64,000 bases of DNA from Echinostoma caproni (GCA_900618425.1 UZAN01039570.1:1-64000), one strand, 5' to 3'. Numbered from the stretch's first letter, positions 1-14,189 are shown. Notes: generated by a model not told the origin, from the sequence alone. Numbers and translations are program-made.

Positions 1-1
1 T

Positions 2-640
2 GTGGATTTTTCTTTTAGCCTTAAAACAGGCATGCCTTATTAAACCCTTTCGAGTAATCAGCCTGAACTTTCTGTTAATAGTAATACCATCCCCAAAGCT
101 AACTCTGTGAAATATCTTGGAGTCACTTTGTTGCACAATATTTCTTTCTTGGTCCAAACATGTTGAAAACATATATATTATAGTTCGTCGGCTATCCTTC
201 TAGGCCTTTCGGCTTAAAAAGCTCAGCGTTCCCCTAAATGTAATTCTTAAATTTGTGACTGCATGCATTATTCCTCATTGGTTGTACTGTTCCCCCGTAA
301 ATTTTCCTGATCTGAAGGAAAAAGACTTTATTCTCTTTTCCAGATCTCTTAAACTTCTTCCTCGTTGCAGCGGCATTTCAAAGACCGTTTTGTGGGAAAG
401 CATTTCGATTCATGCGATCGATTTATCAGCCATATCCTATCCAATGAAGAACACTGCCTGCATTCCCATCTCAATAAATCAGTGTCTCATCCGAGTACCC
501 GTTCCCAATTTCGGATTCTTTGTGCACACACCACCACATACAAAAACAGCATGACTCCTTATTTTGCTCCTATCTTGGTCAATCGAGCAAATATTATTAC
601 TGACTTGAACAATCATCTGTCACATTATGATTTTATCTAA
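2..640 (+). pseudogene. 3' end of CR1/Jockey-like LINE ORF2 (frameshifted)
   Basis: Remnant of a non-LTR retrotransposon polyprotein: the part after the reverse-transcriptase palm up to the C-terminus. The translation runs through three frames. Frame 2 gives NSVKYLGVTLLHNIS near 100-155, a segment typical of the post-palm region of CR1/Jockey-type elements. After a slip it continues in the frame of 255-554 as PHWLYCSPVNFPDLKEKDF and LKLLPRCSG. After a second slip, in the frame of 365-640, it gives the C-terminal part with HPSTRSQFRILCAHTTTYKNSM and ends at a TAA at 638-640. At least one in-frame stop lies near 42. The 5' part of the element is outside the window. Family placement rests on motif recognition, not a search. 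The fragment cannot encode a working enzyme. Confidence 0.7.
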
Positions 641-770
641 TCCGTTTGTTTTTCATCTAGTAAATGTATGCTTCTTCTTTTTCCAATGCTTAATGTTTTC
701 TTCACTGTAACTTATCAAAATTGCTGAAAATGCATCCTATTGGGTGCACAAAGCTTTACTTGACTTTAGG
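641..770 (+). mobile_element. Probable 3' UTR of the LINE at 2-640
   Basis: AT-rich sequence directly after the stop codon of the LINE fragment, without coding potential. It is assigned to the LINE by position only. The 3' end is not certain: there is no clear poly(A) or target-site duplication. Confidence 0.3.
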
Positions 771-3700
771 CATTATCGATCGCTTACAAGCTTATCCTGT
801 GTTCAGAAGCGTATGACCGTTACCCTTGACCGACCTTGTATCTTATAACGCAGATACGCGCATGCACACACAGACTCGCACCCCAAAACAGTAACACAAA
901 TTTCTTTATTCGTTTCGTATTCATCAATTTTGTTTATCGGTATAAGTAAGCAGTCGATTGAAGTATACGAAAAGAATTTCTTTTACTGAAGTTGTATTCT
1001 GAATTTCTTGAAGATGGATGTATTCAGAATAGTACTAAGGGAATAGAATGCTAGGCGTCAAGTCATACAAGGAGTCCGAAATTCCTTCTTGATTTTTTGG
1101 AAGTATCTCTTAGGGCTATACGAAAGAATAGAAGGAAAATGCTCCTGTTTAATGGATAAAAATGAGGCATCACCAAGGGTTATTTTTGGTAAGTCAATTC
1201 ACAAAAGATGTTTGGAAAGTACATTTGATGTGAGCCAGAATGATGAAAGCTGTAGTTATCAGGTATCACATAATAGGGAGCAGGAAATAATACAACTTGC
1301 AGTAACGCCCAATATCAAATTACTGTTTGATATCGGTATCAAGTAAAACTGTGCATAATGGAGCCAAGTCAAATGTAAATGAAGAAGACCGACAGAAATA
1401 AACATATTGCTTGAAACGCTGTTCCGCACTCAGGATGGATGAAAAATGATATGGAAGCAACACTGAAATATTAGTTGAAAATTTTGAACACTATGTGCAA
1501 TAACTAGTCTGCAACCTCGAAGTATGGTTAACTAAATTTCCACTTAACGAAAGACCAATAATATGTCTAATTTGGGGTATAGTATTATCAATTTCGTACA
1601 GGTGACTTAGCTTATCGGGATTTATTAGACAGGTAGGGGTCTGTGGTTCTCTTCATTGCTGTCAGACCGAAGTAATAAAATGATTACCACTGAAGATGAA
1701 AGTCGCATCAAAATGAATTCGTCATTTTAGTCAGTGGCAGTGTGAGCTAGTTGCAAAAACGATAACCCTGACGATTGCTGTACATCAAATAGATCCGACA
1801 AAACTGAGAAATATGCATTATTGATCAGCTCCAACGTAAGCAACTTGGAGTTCGTTGCTTCACTTGTATGCAGTTGAGTGGATAAACGGAGAACTTTACG
1901 TGACAGTGAAATCTAAAAGGTGGTAAAAACAAACCAATACCAAAACAGTCATGGCTCCCTCGTGACAACACATCTGTTAAACTATGGACGCAGTTTGACG
2001 ATTGGTGATCATTTGCTTTGTTCCCATTTCTGATCCCGATTGACATTGGGATTTGACTTGTAAGCTAAAAAGTGTTGTGTGGTTGTGCTAGAACCATATT
2101 TCACTGCTTAATGGTGTGTTCACTGTTTGTGAATTTTGGAAGCTTATCGCGACAGACAGACCGCCACTGATCATGTTGAACGTGTGCTCGAATATTGGCC
2201 CTAGCAAACATTTGATTTATCAACATGATTGACAGTTTTCAATGGACCAATATGTGCGACAAATGTGGAAATACAACTTTCACTGTTGTTCTTCTGATGT
2301 TCAAAAATTTGAAATGTACTAGAACAAAAAACAACATTTTTTGAACTATTGAAAATGCGTTTCTAATTAAACCGAGAAAGAGCTATCTACTAAACATTTA
2401 TCTTTGATATCAGTTGTTCCGAGAATGGAACTGTAAACAGGCATTATCATTTCCCGTGGCTCCGTCTGATGTAAAATCAGGCCGTCCCTAATTCACATTT
2501 ACGTTCCAAAAAACAGTACTCTCCTGTGTAGAAACTTCACGATTAAAATGGTCAATCACAATATTAATAGTAAATTTCTATTGTGTAATCTGCATTTGCA
2601 AGAGAAGTTTCAGGGTTGTACTTCATGTAATTTTTGCAATTGAACAAATAAACAAATGAAAATCTTTTGTAACATATCTGGGATTTTATACTGAAAGAAC
2701 ATATTTTCGGGATATCATATATGTGAGAGTAATTTAATTAACAAAATTTCGATTTCCCGTTTGATTAGCAGAAAAATTGTTCCATTAAATGGGATCCGTT
2801 TATATTTAGCTCCTAGTGGATGTATTATTATTAAAGTTTCTACTGTGAGGAAATTTCAAAACCAAATGTTTATTTTTTACATTTTCTCAGGTGTCCCGTC
2901 ATTGATTGCAGGAGATTCTGGGGATTTTTTCAGATGTTTTCTTACAGCTGATTAAAACATTTTATAATGAAATCGTTCAGTCAGGAGCTTCATATTCACG
3001 TGAATATACAACGGTTTTGGTTAAAGGCATTTGATTGCGAACCTAATAATGGCTGCTGAATTAATTTCTTCTTTTTCATTGGCAACGGGAAATTAACCTA
3101 AAACCTGGGAACTAGCTCACCAACATTTTGCTCTCACTGAGTGTCAGGTGTTTTCCGATTCTCCATGAGGCCTCCCGTGTTATAATTGCTGGTCTCAATA
3201 TAGTTTAATAGCTGAAACTATGCGCTGAGATTCAGGCGCTGTTCTCTAGTTTTCCAACCTTTTCACTCCCATCAGGCTCGATTTACCACGCAATAAATTT
3301 GTTTTAATATCAAAGCCAATTTTCCTTCGCATATAACGGCAGTGGTTTCATTGAAACCTGACGCATAAAGGCTTCTACTGTTCGGCAAAAAATCATGGAT
3401 AATCGGGTTTATCATCAAAAGTAAAAGCAAAAATTCGTACCCGGCGTTGACTTCGTTAAGACAAAACATGTGCTATGCAATTTATTCATTACGCAAAACG
3501 GGAGGAATTTGTAATCAGAAGGACATTTTTGGAGTTTCATTGGCTGAATCTAGCTACACTAAGGATTTTTGATACTCAAATAGGGGCCAATAAGAGGACA
3601 GTTTTACATCTTGTGACGACATAGTACATTAAATTAGCTGTGCCGATCGTGTTATCCAGCTTCATGTCACAGGATAAGAGATGATGAGTGAGTATCCTCT

Positions 3701-6700
3701 CCCACACTGACAACACTAAGTGGCTTAGGTAAGCGCCGTCGATTCCCGGAAAAGTGAAATTTAGACTCATAGTGCTTTGTGTCACCACCAGTTGTCTGCA
3801 ACTAGCCATGTCGTTTGCAGAATTTGTCAGCCCCAAAAGAAACCAATCGTCCTCAGGCCAATTTTGGAGATAGCCTCGAAATTCTAATATAACCACTTTC
3901 ATGAAACATCGTTGCCAGAAAAAAAGCGGTATCCGGTGGTTTCTCGACATATTACCATGGTGAAGGGTAGATTCGCGCACTACGGAGAGAATTGTTTTTT
4001 ATGAGCATTAAAATCATATTAGGATTTTCCTATATATTATGAAATCTATTTAGGCTAATGGCGACGAGCTGCAAAAAATAATAATGATGTACTTATCGTT
4101 GCAGCGGTACACCAAAGATACAAAGGCGCGTGTGACCTGTTATCTTGCTTGTTAATGAGTTCTATCATGCAATTATTTCTTGAACTACGTATTCCTTAAT
4201 CATTTTCCTTAATAAATGTAATGATTAAGCATTCAATCACACTTTAAAATATGTTCACCACCCGAGTTAGTTAACCACCGTTCTTTTAATCATCGGCCAT
4301 ACTTGCTGCTTAAAAGAGAAAATAAATATTTGTCAAACGAGACAACTATTGTTCTCCACTGCGGAATGTCCGAATGAATATTGAAAAGATTATTGCCTTC
4401 AATTTGAGGCTGCATTTGCTATGAACTCCCATGTGATATTTTATCTCTCCTCTTCCCAAATTACGTTACAACCGTTCCCCTTAGTTTTACATTGAGTTGA
4501 AATGTAGGTGTATGTAAACTCGGAAAAATGTCTGTTCTCATCATTCCATTGCGAATCGGAAAATTTTCTGATTCCGTTGATCAAAAATGACTAACAATGA
4601 AAATCCTTTTATGATTTTAAGGCATCAGATGTTTGTTTCCTTCCGGCTTGCATAAGAGTTATGCATATTTCCGGAACAAGAAAATAGAGGTTTTTGATGT
4701 AACTACAAACTTAACTGAGCTTCGTCGAGGAACGCAAAAATCACTTCAAAAGGGTTTGCTTTGAACCTAAATAAGCAAGAATTTCTCTTTGCAAACCACA
4801 ATTCTGTTTTCTGGAGAGAGAAACTCCGTTGTCCTCATACATATGTGAAGTGATGCTTCAGTGCTAAGGTTAGGAAAAGATTAATTGAATTTTTCGTAAA
4901 ATATCACATTTGTCTGTGTTTTATACGCGTTGGCCCACAGTCTATCGAAAAACCTGAACTCAATTCATCTGACAGGTTGAGTAAAAATATCCGAAATGCA
5001 CGAAACGGGTGAGACTCGAACAGAATCACTTTAACTTCACCATTTTTTCAAAACACATGAAACTGAGACCGGTCAATAATTTGAACGCAATGGTACACGT
5101 TTGCGTGTGAACACAGGAATCACAAGTATTTATTGTGGGGAATCTGAAAGGAATCTACGCCCGATCATTTCACATGCATTCTAACATAGCTGGGTGTGCT
5201 TTTGACGTAGAGCAAGGATGCTGATACACATTTCCATAACTGTAGAAAATATGCGGGGTGCAAAATGTACACAGTTTAGCGTTTTTTACATTCACATTTT
5301 CATAATTTCAGATCTGTGACTTTATGAAATATTTATGGTATTGACCTGTTAAAAAGACTAACACACAGTTTATTTACAAAACGAAACTGGTCTGTGGAAT
5401 TCCTCACCCTGGAGCATGGCCCACAGAATGATCGAATTAATCAGATAAATAAACACAATCGGTGAAATTCGTAATGTCGGTACAAGCCTCTTAACTCACC
5501 ATTTCACCACATAATCTTGTAGCTGTCCGCAAAGTATTAATTATTTTTCAATTATACATTTTTATTTTACTGATCATCATTTTTACTCTAGAGCTTCACG
5601 TACAACATGCAGTTCGTCTAGGCAACTATAAATTCAGCAAAGGCAGGACTCGAGCTTGCTCTTATTATAGCTCATTACTACTGAATATGCATAGATTCAA
5701 CCGGGGTTTGTATGGCAGGCAGGAGTGTGCGTGGCTAATTTTTCTGGAGTGTATGGTTCAATGGATCAATTGGATTTTACGATCTAAGATGGAGTTTTGA
5801 CGATAGCAGTTTAAATCAATATACTTTATCCCAAATCGCCACTATCGACAATGAATGTGAGCTAAACATGAGTTTAACGTTTAGTTTCCTTATGGAGTTC
5901 AACAATGTTGATGCAAAACCAGAAAAATAGAGTCCGTAAATTAAACACAGTCGTTTGATGCGTACATTGTCACTGAACTTCATTAGAATGAGGTACTTGG
6001 TGTGGTGACATTCGACGGTGCGACCAAACGATAATGAGCATACCGGTGATTAAATGTCCTCCCCCCCCAGTTTGCTACCGTTAAATTCCCGTCAGTGGAA
6101 TCTCCTTCACAAAACTGGAGAGGCAAGTCGACGCAGGTGATAAACGGGAAAACTGAAGCAGGATTTATGTTTGAAATCGACAGTGGTGACCATAAAGTTC
6201 TTTATTTGTTTGAGCATTGTTCACTATTACATGAATGAGATTCAATCGTTTGAGAGACTTGCGATTTGGGGAGAGAAATCAACGTTTCTCGGATTGTAAA
6301 TATCAGACACTAGTTAATTTTGCTTTATTGCCTGTTATTCATAAGCAGATGACAGAGCTTTAATAATCTCCTAAACAGAACTATGTACTCGGAGATTTCG
6401 CCAAATTGAACTTCATTATGTTGATGTCGTTGACGATGGTGATGAGGACGGTGATGGTGAACTCTTGCTTTTTCATACCTACAAAACTCAGTGCGAATGG
6501 TTTGAAAGTCTAGAAGCAAAGGGTGAATCCACAGTTTAATTTTTATTCCAAATAACAAGTCCGTCATTTTCCCTAAGCTTGGGTTTTGCAAAAATGTACG
6601 TTTATAATGTTCTCCCGGGCATGGACTCAGATCAGTCAATGTGGGTTATTTATCAAGGCAAACCGCGATGAACGTAATCTGCCCAAAGTGATAGAATGTT

Positions 6701-9700
6701 TTCAGTGAGAATCGATTATGCCAAGAAATAAATGCTTCATGTTTGCGAAAAAAATCTATGATATCAAACACGTAGGAGTTTTCTTAAATCCTTCTCTAGG
6801 GATGTTGTGACAGATCCTTGTGCTTGGGGTTCACTTGACTGAATAGCAGTAAGTTGGGTGAACACTCGCATATTTGAAATCTAACATGCTTTGTTGATCT
6901 GGTCATCGTCTATTCAGTTTGTACAAGTTATCTGTACATGACAGACGTGGACGTCCATTTCACATGAGCGATGGGAAGTCTCATTAACTAATATCTCACT
7001 GACTCCCCTCGGCTGCACTTCACACTTTGTGACCTCTGAAATATATCCAGTTGGACTATGTGCACCGGAGCGAGGCCAGATTTTGAGGACAGTTAGTATA
7101 AGGTGCGAGTTCGACGCAGCACACGCACATAGTGGCATGCATGTGCGTCTGTGTTTTTATCGCATCTGGTCTGTCTGTATTGTAGCATATTCATAATCTC
7201 CCATCTAAAACATATCCCATATCCCTAGGTCATTTCCAGGTCACTTAATAAGTATGAAGCTGTGAGAACACATGAAGAACGAAAACACGTGGAATCTCGG
7301 TGGCTATTGTTCTCGAGGATCGTTGAGGTCAAAAAACGCACCAGATTATAATACATTCCTGTTTTCAGCACACAGCAGATTATAAACCCTTTTCGATTTT
7401 GGAGGGTTGTTGCTTGCGTAAAACATAAGCTACAAACGGGAAATCATCATTTTAATAGTGCACTTGAAATCTTCGGCTTCAGTAGGGGATATGTAAAAGC
7501 ATGATTGAAAAGTAATCTATTTGGCATTGTTGAAAGCACCAGGCAATCATACATTTAACTCCTGCTGTTGCTATTCATGTCGCTTTTTCAAAAATACCGT
7601 AAAATTTAGGAATCGAAACTTGAATTAATCGGTTTCCTACAAATTCATATTTGACTATTATTGGGAAAATCCTTACTTCCCCGGTGGAAAATAATGGGAA
7701 TGTAGTGACTGTTACCCACTGTAAACGCGTCTTGTTTTGCGATATTTCAATCTTGATTTGTTATGAAATATGAAGTGTACTGTTCAGTATATGTTTGCAT
7801 ATCCTTGGAAAAAAACATTGAACTGAAGTGAGTTATCTTTAGTGGTCTATTTTGGCTTTTTATATTCAATGAGAATTTTTGCGTAATACGCACTAAATGT
7901 GATAAGAATTTGTTCTCCTGAGGCAATACGAACTCTTCCGACCTAACTATTGAAATACACCGGCCCTTGAAATTTCTGTTTATAATTCTGGCTTTGTAAT
8001 TAGTTCTTATCCATCAAGCCACCATTTCGTTCGACAACGCATATTTACTAACCGTACAGTTGTGTGAGGAATGTCATTTTTCTACATGTTTTTTTCTCTT
8101 GATCATTCCTGATTGTTCCCTGCAAGGAACTTCTACCTGTTCTTCTCCGCTACTGCTGTTCACGAAACACTGAGAATTGGAAAGCTGAGTTGATTGGATA
8201 ATGTCATGCATCGTATATGGAGCAAAGTAAAAGTGAGGGGGGCAAAGCGCTATGGAGCTGTGTTGATCTTATTGTGTTTCATCCCCATCATAAACCTTTC
8301 CATCACGTCTAGTGAGAAACAAAGAATCCCACGTAAAAAGCAACAGACTTAGTCCCCTATTAACTAAATCCGACAGGTGATCCAATTGCTTGCCCGGACA
8401 CGATGATCCGCAACTCAAATTGATAGCCTAAATTGATCTTCTGAATCTTCAGTTCGTTCGGTCATTTTATGATGAAATTCATTCAAACGTTTTTAGTAGT
8501 TTCGAAATAGTACAAGATTGGAATCATTTCTTACTGGTGAAATTCCTTGTCTCATCAGACACACATGCAGGATTAGGACGGATTTAATGTGCAATGCACA
8601 TCTTTTCAGGTCATTGGATGAAGAGAAACCAAATCCATTATCTTTTTGCATTCTATAAATTAGAAATCATCGAAAAAGATGTGGCTTATTTTGTAGACGA
8701 AATAACAACCCCATATGCACTGATAAACGATTTTACGGAAGGTTCCCTCTTTAACCCATCGTTCTTAGTGCATTTTTAGAAGAAAAAACTGAGCTATTAA
8801 TGGATGTCATTTGATATCCTGAAACTGATAGATGTGAAAAACGCTCTAGAAGAAAAACTCTACGAAACTAACTTATATTGCGATTGTGTTATAATTATAA
8901 TATTAAACTGTATTAAAAAAGCGGTTACTAAAGAACATAGGGAAATGTTTACAGTGGTAAATTGTTGAATTATGCTGCACACTAGGCCATTCCTTCCTTA
9001 TTGAAGAGAAAAAGATATTAGCCTCAACATACTTCTTCAGTGTGAATAATTCAGCGTGCAGTAAAACACAATTTGAGAAGCATGTTTAAAAATATGTTCA
9101 AATATTCAGTGTAACACTTTTTGTGCTGTTGAATAAAGAGCGGATTGGCATTTTACAAAGGAACTAACATTTCCGAACGGATAAAATCAGAGATTAAGTT
9201 TTGTTTGATTTTGGCCTTACTCTGGTATGCAACCGAGAAATTAAGAGGGTTATCAGTGTACATGCGCCAGAATCGGAGTGCTCATTACTTTTAAGGTGAA
9301 GTGGGACAAGTACGTGATCCCAAGAGCACAAACAAAAGGCGCATCATATTTACCGGTTTTGTGACAAAGTTAATCATTGTATCCTTTTCGATTTTCTGTC
9401 TCAAACAATGAGAACTTTCGTTTAGGAGTAACAATTCATAACTTGGGGGAAATTGGTGCACTCATTTCTGTCTATTTGTCCAGGAATAACCGAACAGTGC
9501 GCCTTAGCCGCCATGAGCTTTTACTGTTGATTCATTTCCAGAACCTTTTGTGCTGGTGAAATAAACGATGAAATAATCTGATTTTTCTTTACTGGTGTTT
9601 TCTTTTTCCGCATCACTGAAATGATTCTGTGAATTGAATGCTTGAAAACGACTATAATAAAATGCGGCAAACTGCAGACAATGGATATTCTGTGGCGAAA

Positions 9701-10862
9701 AATGGTACGAGTGTCAGGGAACTATAATCTGATTGCATTTGGTCTACCATCGCTTGTTCTTGCAGCGATGCAATCAATGAAACATGTTTATTATTGAACA
9801 CTTGAGAGCAATATGTTTAGTGTTAAGTCAGTGCATTCAGACGCTTATAGGTTTTAAAAAGAATTAATAAACCAAAGGGATAAGGAAAAGAATGGGTCTG
9901 ATCAACACACACTTTCTGCGCCGATAAGTCAGATACAATTGCTACATGGTTGTTTGATGCACTGCGAACGGACGGTTAGTTTTTACCGGCCCCGAACTGC
10001 CTGTCAGTGTGTCGACCTTCTGCTTCACTTAGCTACAAAATAAGAAACAGAATTATTTTCTTGGGCCCGAACACAGTGATAGCTTCATCCTTCCCGGGTC
10101 GATAGTGCCCACTCTATGGTAGATAGTTTAAAGGGAGATGTTTGATACATCATTCGATACCAAACTATATGATGACATTAGACTTGGACTTAATTAAAAC
10201 AAATGTTTAAATGGCGATTACAATTTATGCGACTTATTCCATGCCATTTACTCCGTAAATATTCCTGTTCGTTAGCAATTTGTTCTTATCCGGTGATTTT
10301 CTGCTTTTCTCTTTCCAACACTTGTTGCATCAAGATCAGTGAAGTATTTATAATTCGTACTGAGATAATTGTCAGCGAAAAGATAATATTATGTTGTTAA
10401 CCTGATTGGGTCACAGAAAGTATGGACTGTGGAAATTCCAATTTTGCCCGCACGTCAAATACACAGTGATATATACAGTTGATTTAACTTAAGGCCTTGT
10501 GTGTCTTACCACAAAACTAGACAAGCATTTGAATTCCCTTCTAGTTGGTCTAATATATTCCTAATAGATTAAATTCATAAATCACTCAAAACTATTTATT
10601 AATGAAGGTTTTGAGGATAGATGATGAGCGTAATGTTTCGTTATAATCCAGTGAAATGTCAATTTTTTTTGTTTGAGGGAGCAAAACACGGCATGGTATT
10701 GAGAAGAGAGTATTCATTTGTGTCCAAGATTACTAAATATGAAAGTAAAAGACTTGGTCAGATTTCTTCTGAAAAACTAAAGAACGCTCCATCAACATTG
10801 TAAAAGTGTAACAATGAAAATGGGGAAGAACAAGTATAGAAGATGATTGTGTGATTTGACAC
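771..10862. other. Long region without a recognisable gene
   Basis: Ten kilobases of AT-rich DNA with only short open frames (all under 135 codons) that have no recognisable domain, no consistent splice-site pairs and biased low-complexity composition. Example: a His-rich minus-strand frame at 6325-6639 comes from a GAT/GGT-rich run. A C8 tract lies near 6061. It may be intergenic or part of a long intron of the minus-strand protocadherin gene. I see no mobile element that I can name here. Confidence 0.5.
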
Positions 10863-11195
10863 AGGTATTGACCCAACTAGTGTAGCACGTTCGTGAAATT
10901 TGTTCCTCTCAACGCTTAGTGCTTCGAGGCCCATTCACGGGACCGCGTATGATGTTGTCTCACTTCAGCCTTAACATATTTGTACTAATATCCGCGTCAG
11001 CTGTTCCTTCTATTAGTAGAATGCCATTAAAATGTACCACATCTCGATTTCCACGACGGATGCTGGTACATCAGTTGTAATATGGCAGAGCCTTAGTGAA
11101 AGACATCAATAGAATTTACTTATAAAATGATTCATAGGCATGATACAGGTATCGCGCTTTTATTTCTTAATGTTCAATTGGCCCTCTTAGTTTTT
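10863..11195 (+). repeat. Diverged solo copy of the 425-bp repeat unit (LINE-tail-like)
   Basis: It begins with caggtattgacc and aligns along its length with the units at 46964-47388 and 47400-47824. Shared blocks include tttgttcctctcaa, atgccattaaa, catcagttgtaa and an internal acaggtat near 11145. It is clearly more diverged than the two 47-kb copies are from each other. It starts at the same point as the others, although the flanking sequence differs, which suggests a repeat with a fixed 5' boundary. Its reading frame is broken relative to the 71-codon frame in the other copies. Confidence 0.65.
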
Positions 11196-13066
11196 AAGCA
11201 ATATAGTCAGTCGTTTTTTCATATAAACCACCAAATTGATTGTGAAACATCATTTGCCCGTTTTCCAAATTACGTACCGCACTCTGGCCATTGAAGATCA
11301 TTGTTGCGTTCGTTAACTTGGCCTTTTCGCAACGCACAAAATATTACTTGATTACGTTCAAATCCAAACTTCTGAGCAGTAGTTCAATGCATTCAGCACT
11401 GCACTTGACTTAATCGGAAACAAAATGAGTGTAGAAAAAACAATAATTAATGAGGCCTAGGTGTTCTCTACGACCAAAGTCGAGCTTTGATTTCCTTGAT
11501 TTCTCTCTCACTTGGTTAATGCTCTGTTGGAGAAATTTCATTGATCATGATATAACCCGGGTTTATATACACATTAATGCACCTGAACAAGTCAGGAACT
11601 GATATTCTGGATTCATGCGTCTCTCGAATAAGTTGATTCTCGACTTCAAATATATGCCAGAAACGTTTGAATGTGGCATCTGTTTTAGGCGTAGTGCCAA
11701 TGCAAAATGCTTATTCATCAAACCATAAGTATCGGGCTCATATTTTGCGGGCCAATTACTAGATTTCATTGAACATGTTGGTGGTTATTTCAGGATGAGT
11801 GATTCTACGTGGGTTGTTTATAGCTACATAATTGATCAATTCATTTGGTCTAGAAAATTTGCAACAACTGTGTTACTTACAGTTCACCGAATGAACAGAG
11901 ATAAGCTATTCGGAATGCGCGTAGCGACTAGAGTAACTGCCCTTAATAAACTGTAATCATTTATTAGAAAGAATGAAATCCCACGCTACTTTGCATAAAT
12001 TATTTTTAATTCTGAGCAGTAGGGTTCGAATTTCTACAAATTTTATCGCAACACTCAAGGTCGCGCAAATTTAAATCGTGATACAGTAGAATACTGCAGT
12101 AGGAGATAAAGTTCGGAATGAATGCCTTTTACCAAAAGCTATCAATATAAACCTGAAAACTGAAATACAATTCCAAAGTGTTAGTTGTGTTGCATGAGTT
12201 CGGTCAATACCTGTATTCTCAAAATGGAAAACATATTTAAGGTGAGTTTTCCCTTTATACTTAGTGCTGTTTACTACCTCTAGAAAAGAAAGGGCCAGCG
12301 CTTTTAGGCTAAGCACAACACTTCCGGCAATAGTAGTTGGGCAAACCGCTTCCCCGATACAAATCAGGTCAGATTACTGAGATAAAAGTGCAAAAGATTC
12401 TTTTAAATAGTTACGGTTATCGTTGAAAATGACAACGTAACTTGATCCAAAACAATTAAGCCGGTTAAAGTGCAATATAATTAAATGAAGTCCAGAAGAA
12501 TAGATCTCCTTTTCCGGTTCATAAATTAGGAGATCCAACGAGTTGTACGTGAAACACCCTGAACGTGTGTGTGATTTCTGCACATTCAACGCAGCATAGT
12601 AAAAAGTAAACAGTAATTATTTAGCCTCTTTTGTATATTTAAATCCATTTCTACAGCGATACATACATATCGCATTCCAGGTCCAAACAACTGCAACGTA
12701 TTTGATCTGTTTATGAGAACCTTCTATCATTCGTAATTTACCCTATTTCTAATCAACACATAGAGGACGAAAGCAACGATACTATTTGCATGTATCGTGC
12801 TTGCTCTCACGGGAAAAAGTTTTGCGCTTCTCAGAGTTGATCACAGCAAACCTGGGTTTCTTTGATTACATATTTCCCCTCAACAGATTTTAGCTTTTCT
12901 TTTATGTGCCTTGTATGAGTCACCCTACCCACATTTCAATCGTTACGGATAATCTTCAACAACTTAAATTCGAAATCAGAGTTGATGCAGGAGTTTACAA
13001 CAAGATCAGCCATGTTTTCCTAAATCACCCAATGATGCCAATTCACTAGATAATATTTCAACTGGA
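11196..13066. other. No gene recognised
   Basis: AT-rich sequence with short open frames only. A minus-strand frame at 11563-11769 has a vaguely cadherin-like string (RMNPEYQF) followed by a possible donor, but it is too short and too weak to call as an exon. Confidence 0.4.
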
Positions 13067-13175
13067 AATTCGTCGTGTATAAAGCAAATGAAGTGTGAAG
13101 TGAAAAGCTAGGAAGCACAGCTGTTTCGACCTGGTTGGGTCTCATCAGCAGAGCGAATCCATCGACCCAACTATA
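13067..13175 (-). mobile_element. Hammerhead-SINE fragment, cleavage site deleted
   Basis: Minus-strand copy of the hammerhead-bearing SINE best preserved at 49553-49725. Read on the minus strand it has the head remnant GGGTCGATGGATTCG, then CTGATGA (complement of 13142-13148), a perfect 4-bp stem II (GACC/GGTC) and GAA. The palindrome ACAGCTGT follows. Compared with the intact copy, five bases after ACAGCTGT are missing, so the cleavage position and the 3' strand of stem I are gone. The tail (acacgacgaattt) is retained. The ribozyme should be inactive. Confidence 0.7.
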
Positions 13176-13183
13176 CCATTTTT

Positions 13184-13246
13184 AATTTAAGACGTCCGAA
13201 TGTCAATTTAAGATGTCCCAGTAACAATTTAAGGTGTCATTTTGCT
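13184..13246 (+). repeat. Three 21-bp subterminal direct repeats
   Basis: Units at 13184-13204, 13205-13225 and 13226-13246 each begin AATTTAAG followed by A/G, C/T, GTC, with exact 21-bp period. Two inverted counterparts occur at the right end, around 14559-14566 and 14580-14587, again 21 bp apart. Such helically phased repeats are what transposase-binding sites look like in many DNA transposons; that role is inferred here. Confidence 0.55.
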
Positions 13247-13544
13247 ATGTGGATAGTAGAATAGTGCAGTTTTGCCGTCGTTTCACATTGTCTCGTACTT
13301 TTTGTGATGCTCTTGTCGTCACGTCTAGTTCATCCGTGTGGTGAAGGCACGCCTGCTGAACAGTCGAAGTTCACTGGGCCGATCTAAGACTCGCGACAAT
13401 AAACAAGGTGTGGTTTCTCGCTCGGGTTAGCCGGGTGGGCAACAGGTCATTTGTTGCGGCTGAACTATCCGACCGATCGATAAATGAACTCGATCGGTCG
13501 TGTGATCTTCGGGTTGGTATAGACGGCGGATATGCTCCGAATTC

Positions 13545-13594
13545 GATGCTGCTTAAGTGTTGGTAGAGAATCGCCACAGGAGAATCATTTGTGG
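13545..13594 (+). repeat. Left arm of 50-bp perfect inverted repeat
   Basis: Identical over 50 bases to the reverse complement of 14510-14559. The arm runs directly into the N gap, so the repeat may be longer. Confidence 0.9.
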
Positions 13595-14189
13595 NNNNNN
13601 NNNNNNNNNNNNNNNNNNNNNNNNNNNNNNNNNNNNNNNNNNNNNNNNNNNNNNNNNNNNNNNNNNNNNNNNNNNNNNNNNNNNNNNNNNNNNNNNNNNN
13701 NNNNNNNNNNNNNNNNNNNNNNNNNNNNNNNNNNNNNNNNNNNNNNNNNNNNNNNNNNNNNNNNNNNNNNNNNNNNNNNNNNNNNNNNNNNNNNNNNNNN
13801 NNNNNNNNNNNNNNNNNNNNNNNNNNNNNNNNNNNNNNNNNNNNNNNNNNNNNNNNNNNNNNNNNNNNNNNNNNNNNNNNNNNNNNNNNNNNNNNNNNNN
13901 NNNNNNNNNNNNNNNNNNNNNNNNNNNNNNNNNNNNNNNNNNNNNNNNNNNNNNNNNNNNNNNNNNNNNNNNNNNNNNNNNNNNNNNNNNNNNNNNNNNN
14001 NNNNNNNNNNNNNNNNNNNNNNNNNNNNNNNNNNNNNNNNNNNNNNNNNNNNNNNNNNNNNNNNNNNNNNNNNNNNNNNNNNNNNNNNNNNNNNNNNNNN
14101 NNNNNNNNNNNNNNNNNNNNNNNNNNNNNNNNNNNNNNNNNNNNNNNNNNNNNNNNNNNNNNNNNNNNNNNNNNNNNNNNNNNNNNNNN
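13595..14189. other. Assembly gap (595 N)
   Basis: Run of N inside the DNA transposon. Apparent open frames across it are artefacts of translating N. Confidence 0.99.

Noticed and set aside
6325..6639. His-rich minus-strand protein
   Set aside because: The His run is the complement of a GAT/GGT-rich simple sequence; no other support.
8530..8560. CTGATGA on the minus strand within a GTGTGTCTGATGAGACA context
   Set aside because: No GAAA strand or cleavage site at suitable distance, and no SINE tail.
11563..11769. Downstream protocadherin exon on the minus strand
   Set aside because: RMNPEYQF followed by CAG|GTGCAT is suggestive, but no calcium-binding motif, no acceptor and only about 25 relevant residues.
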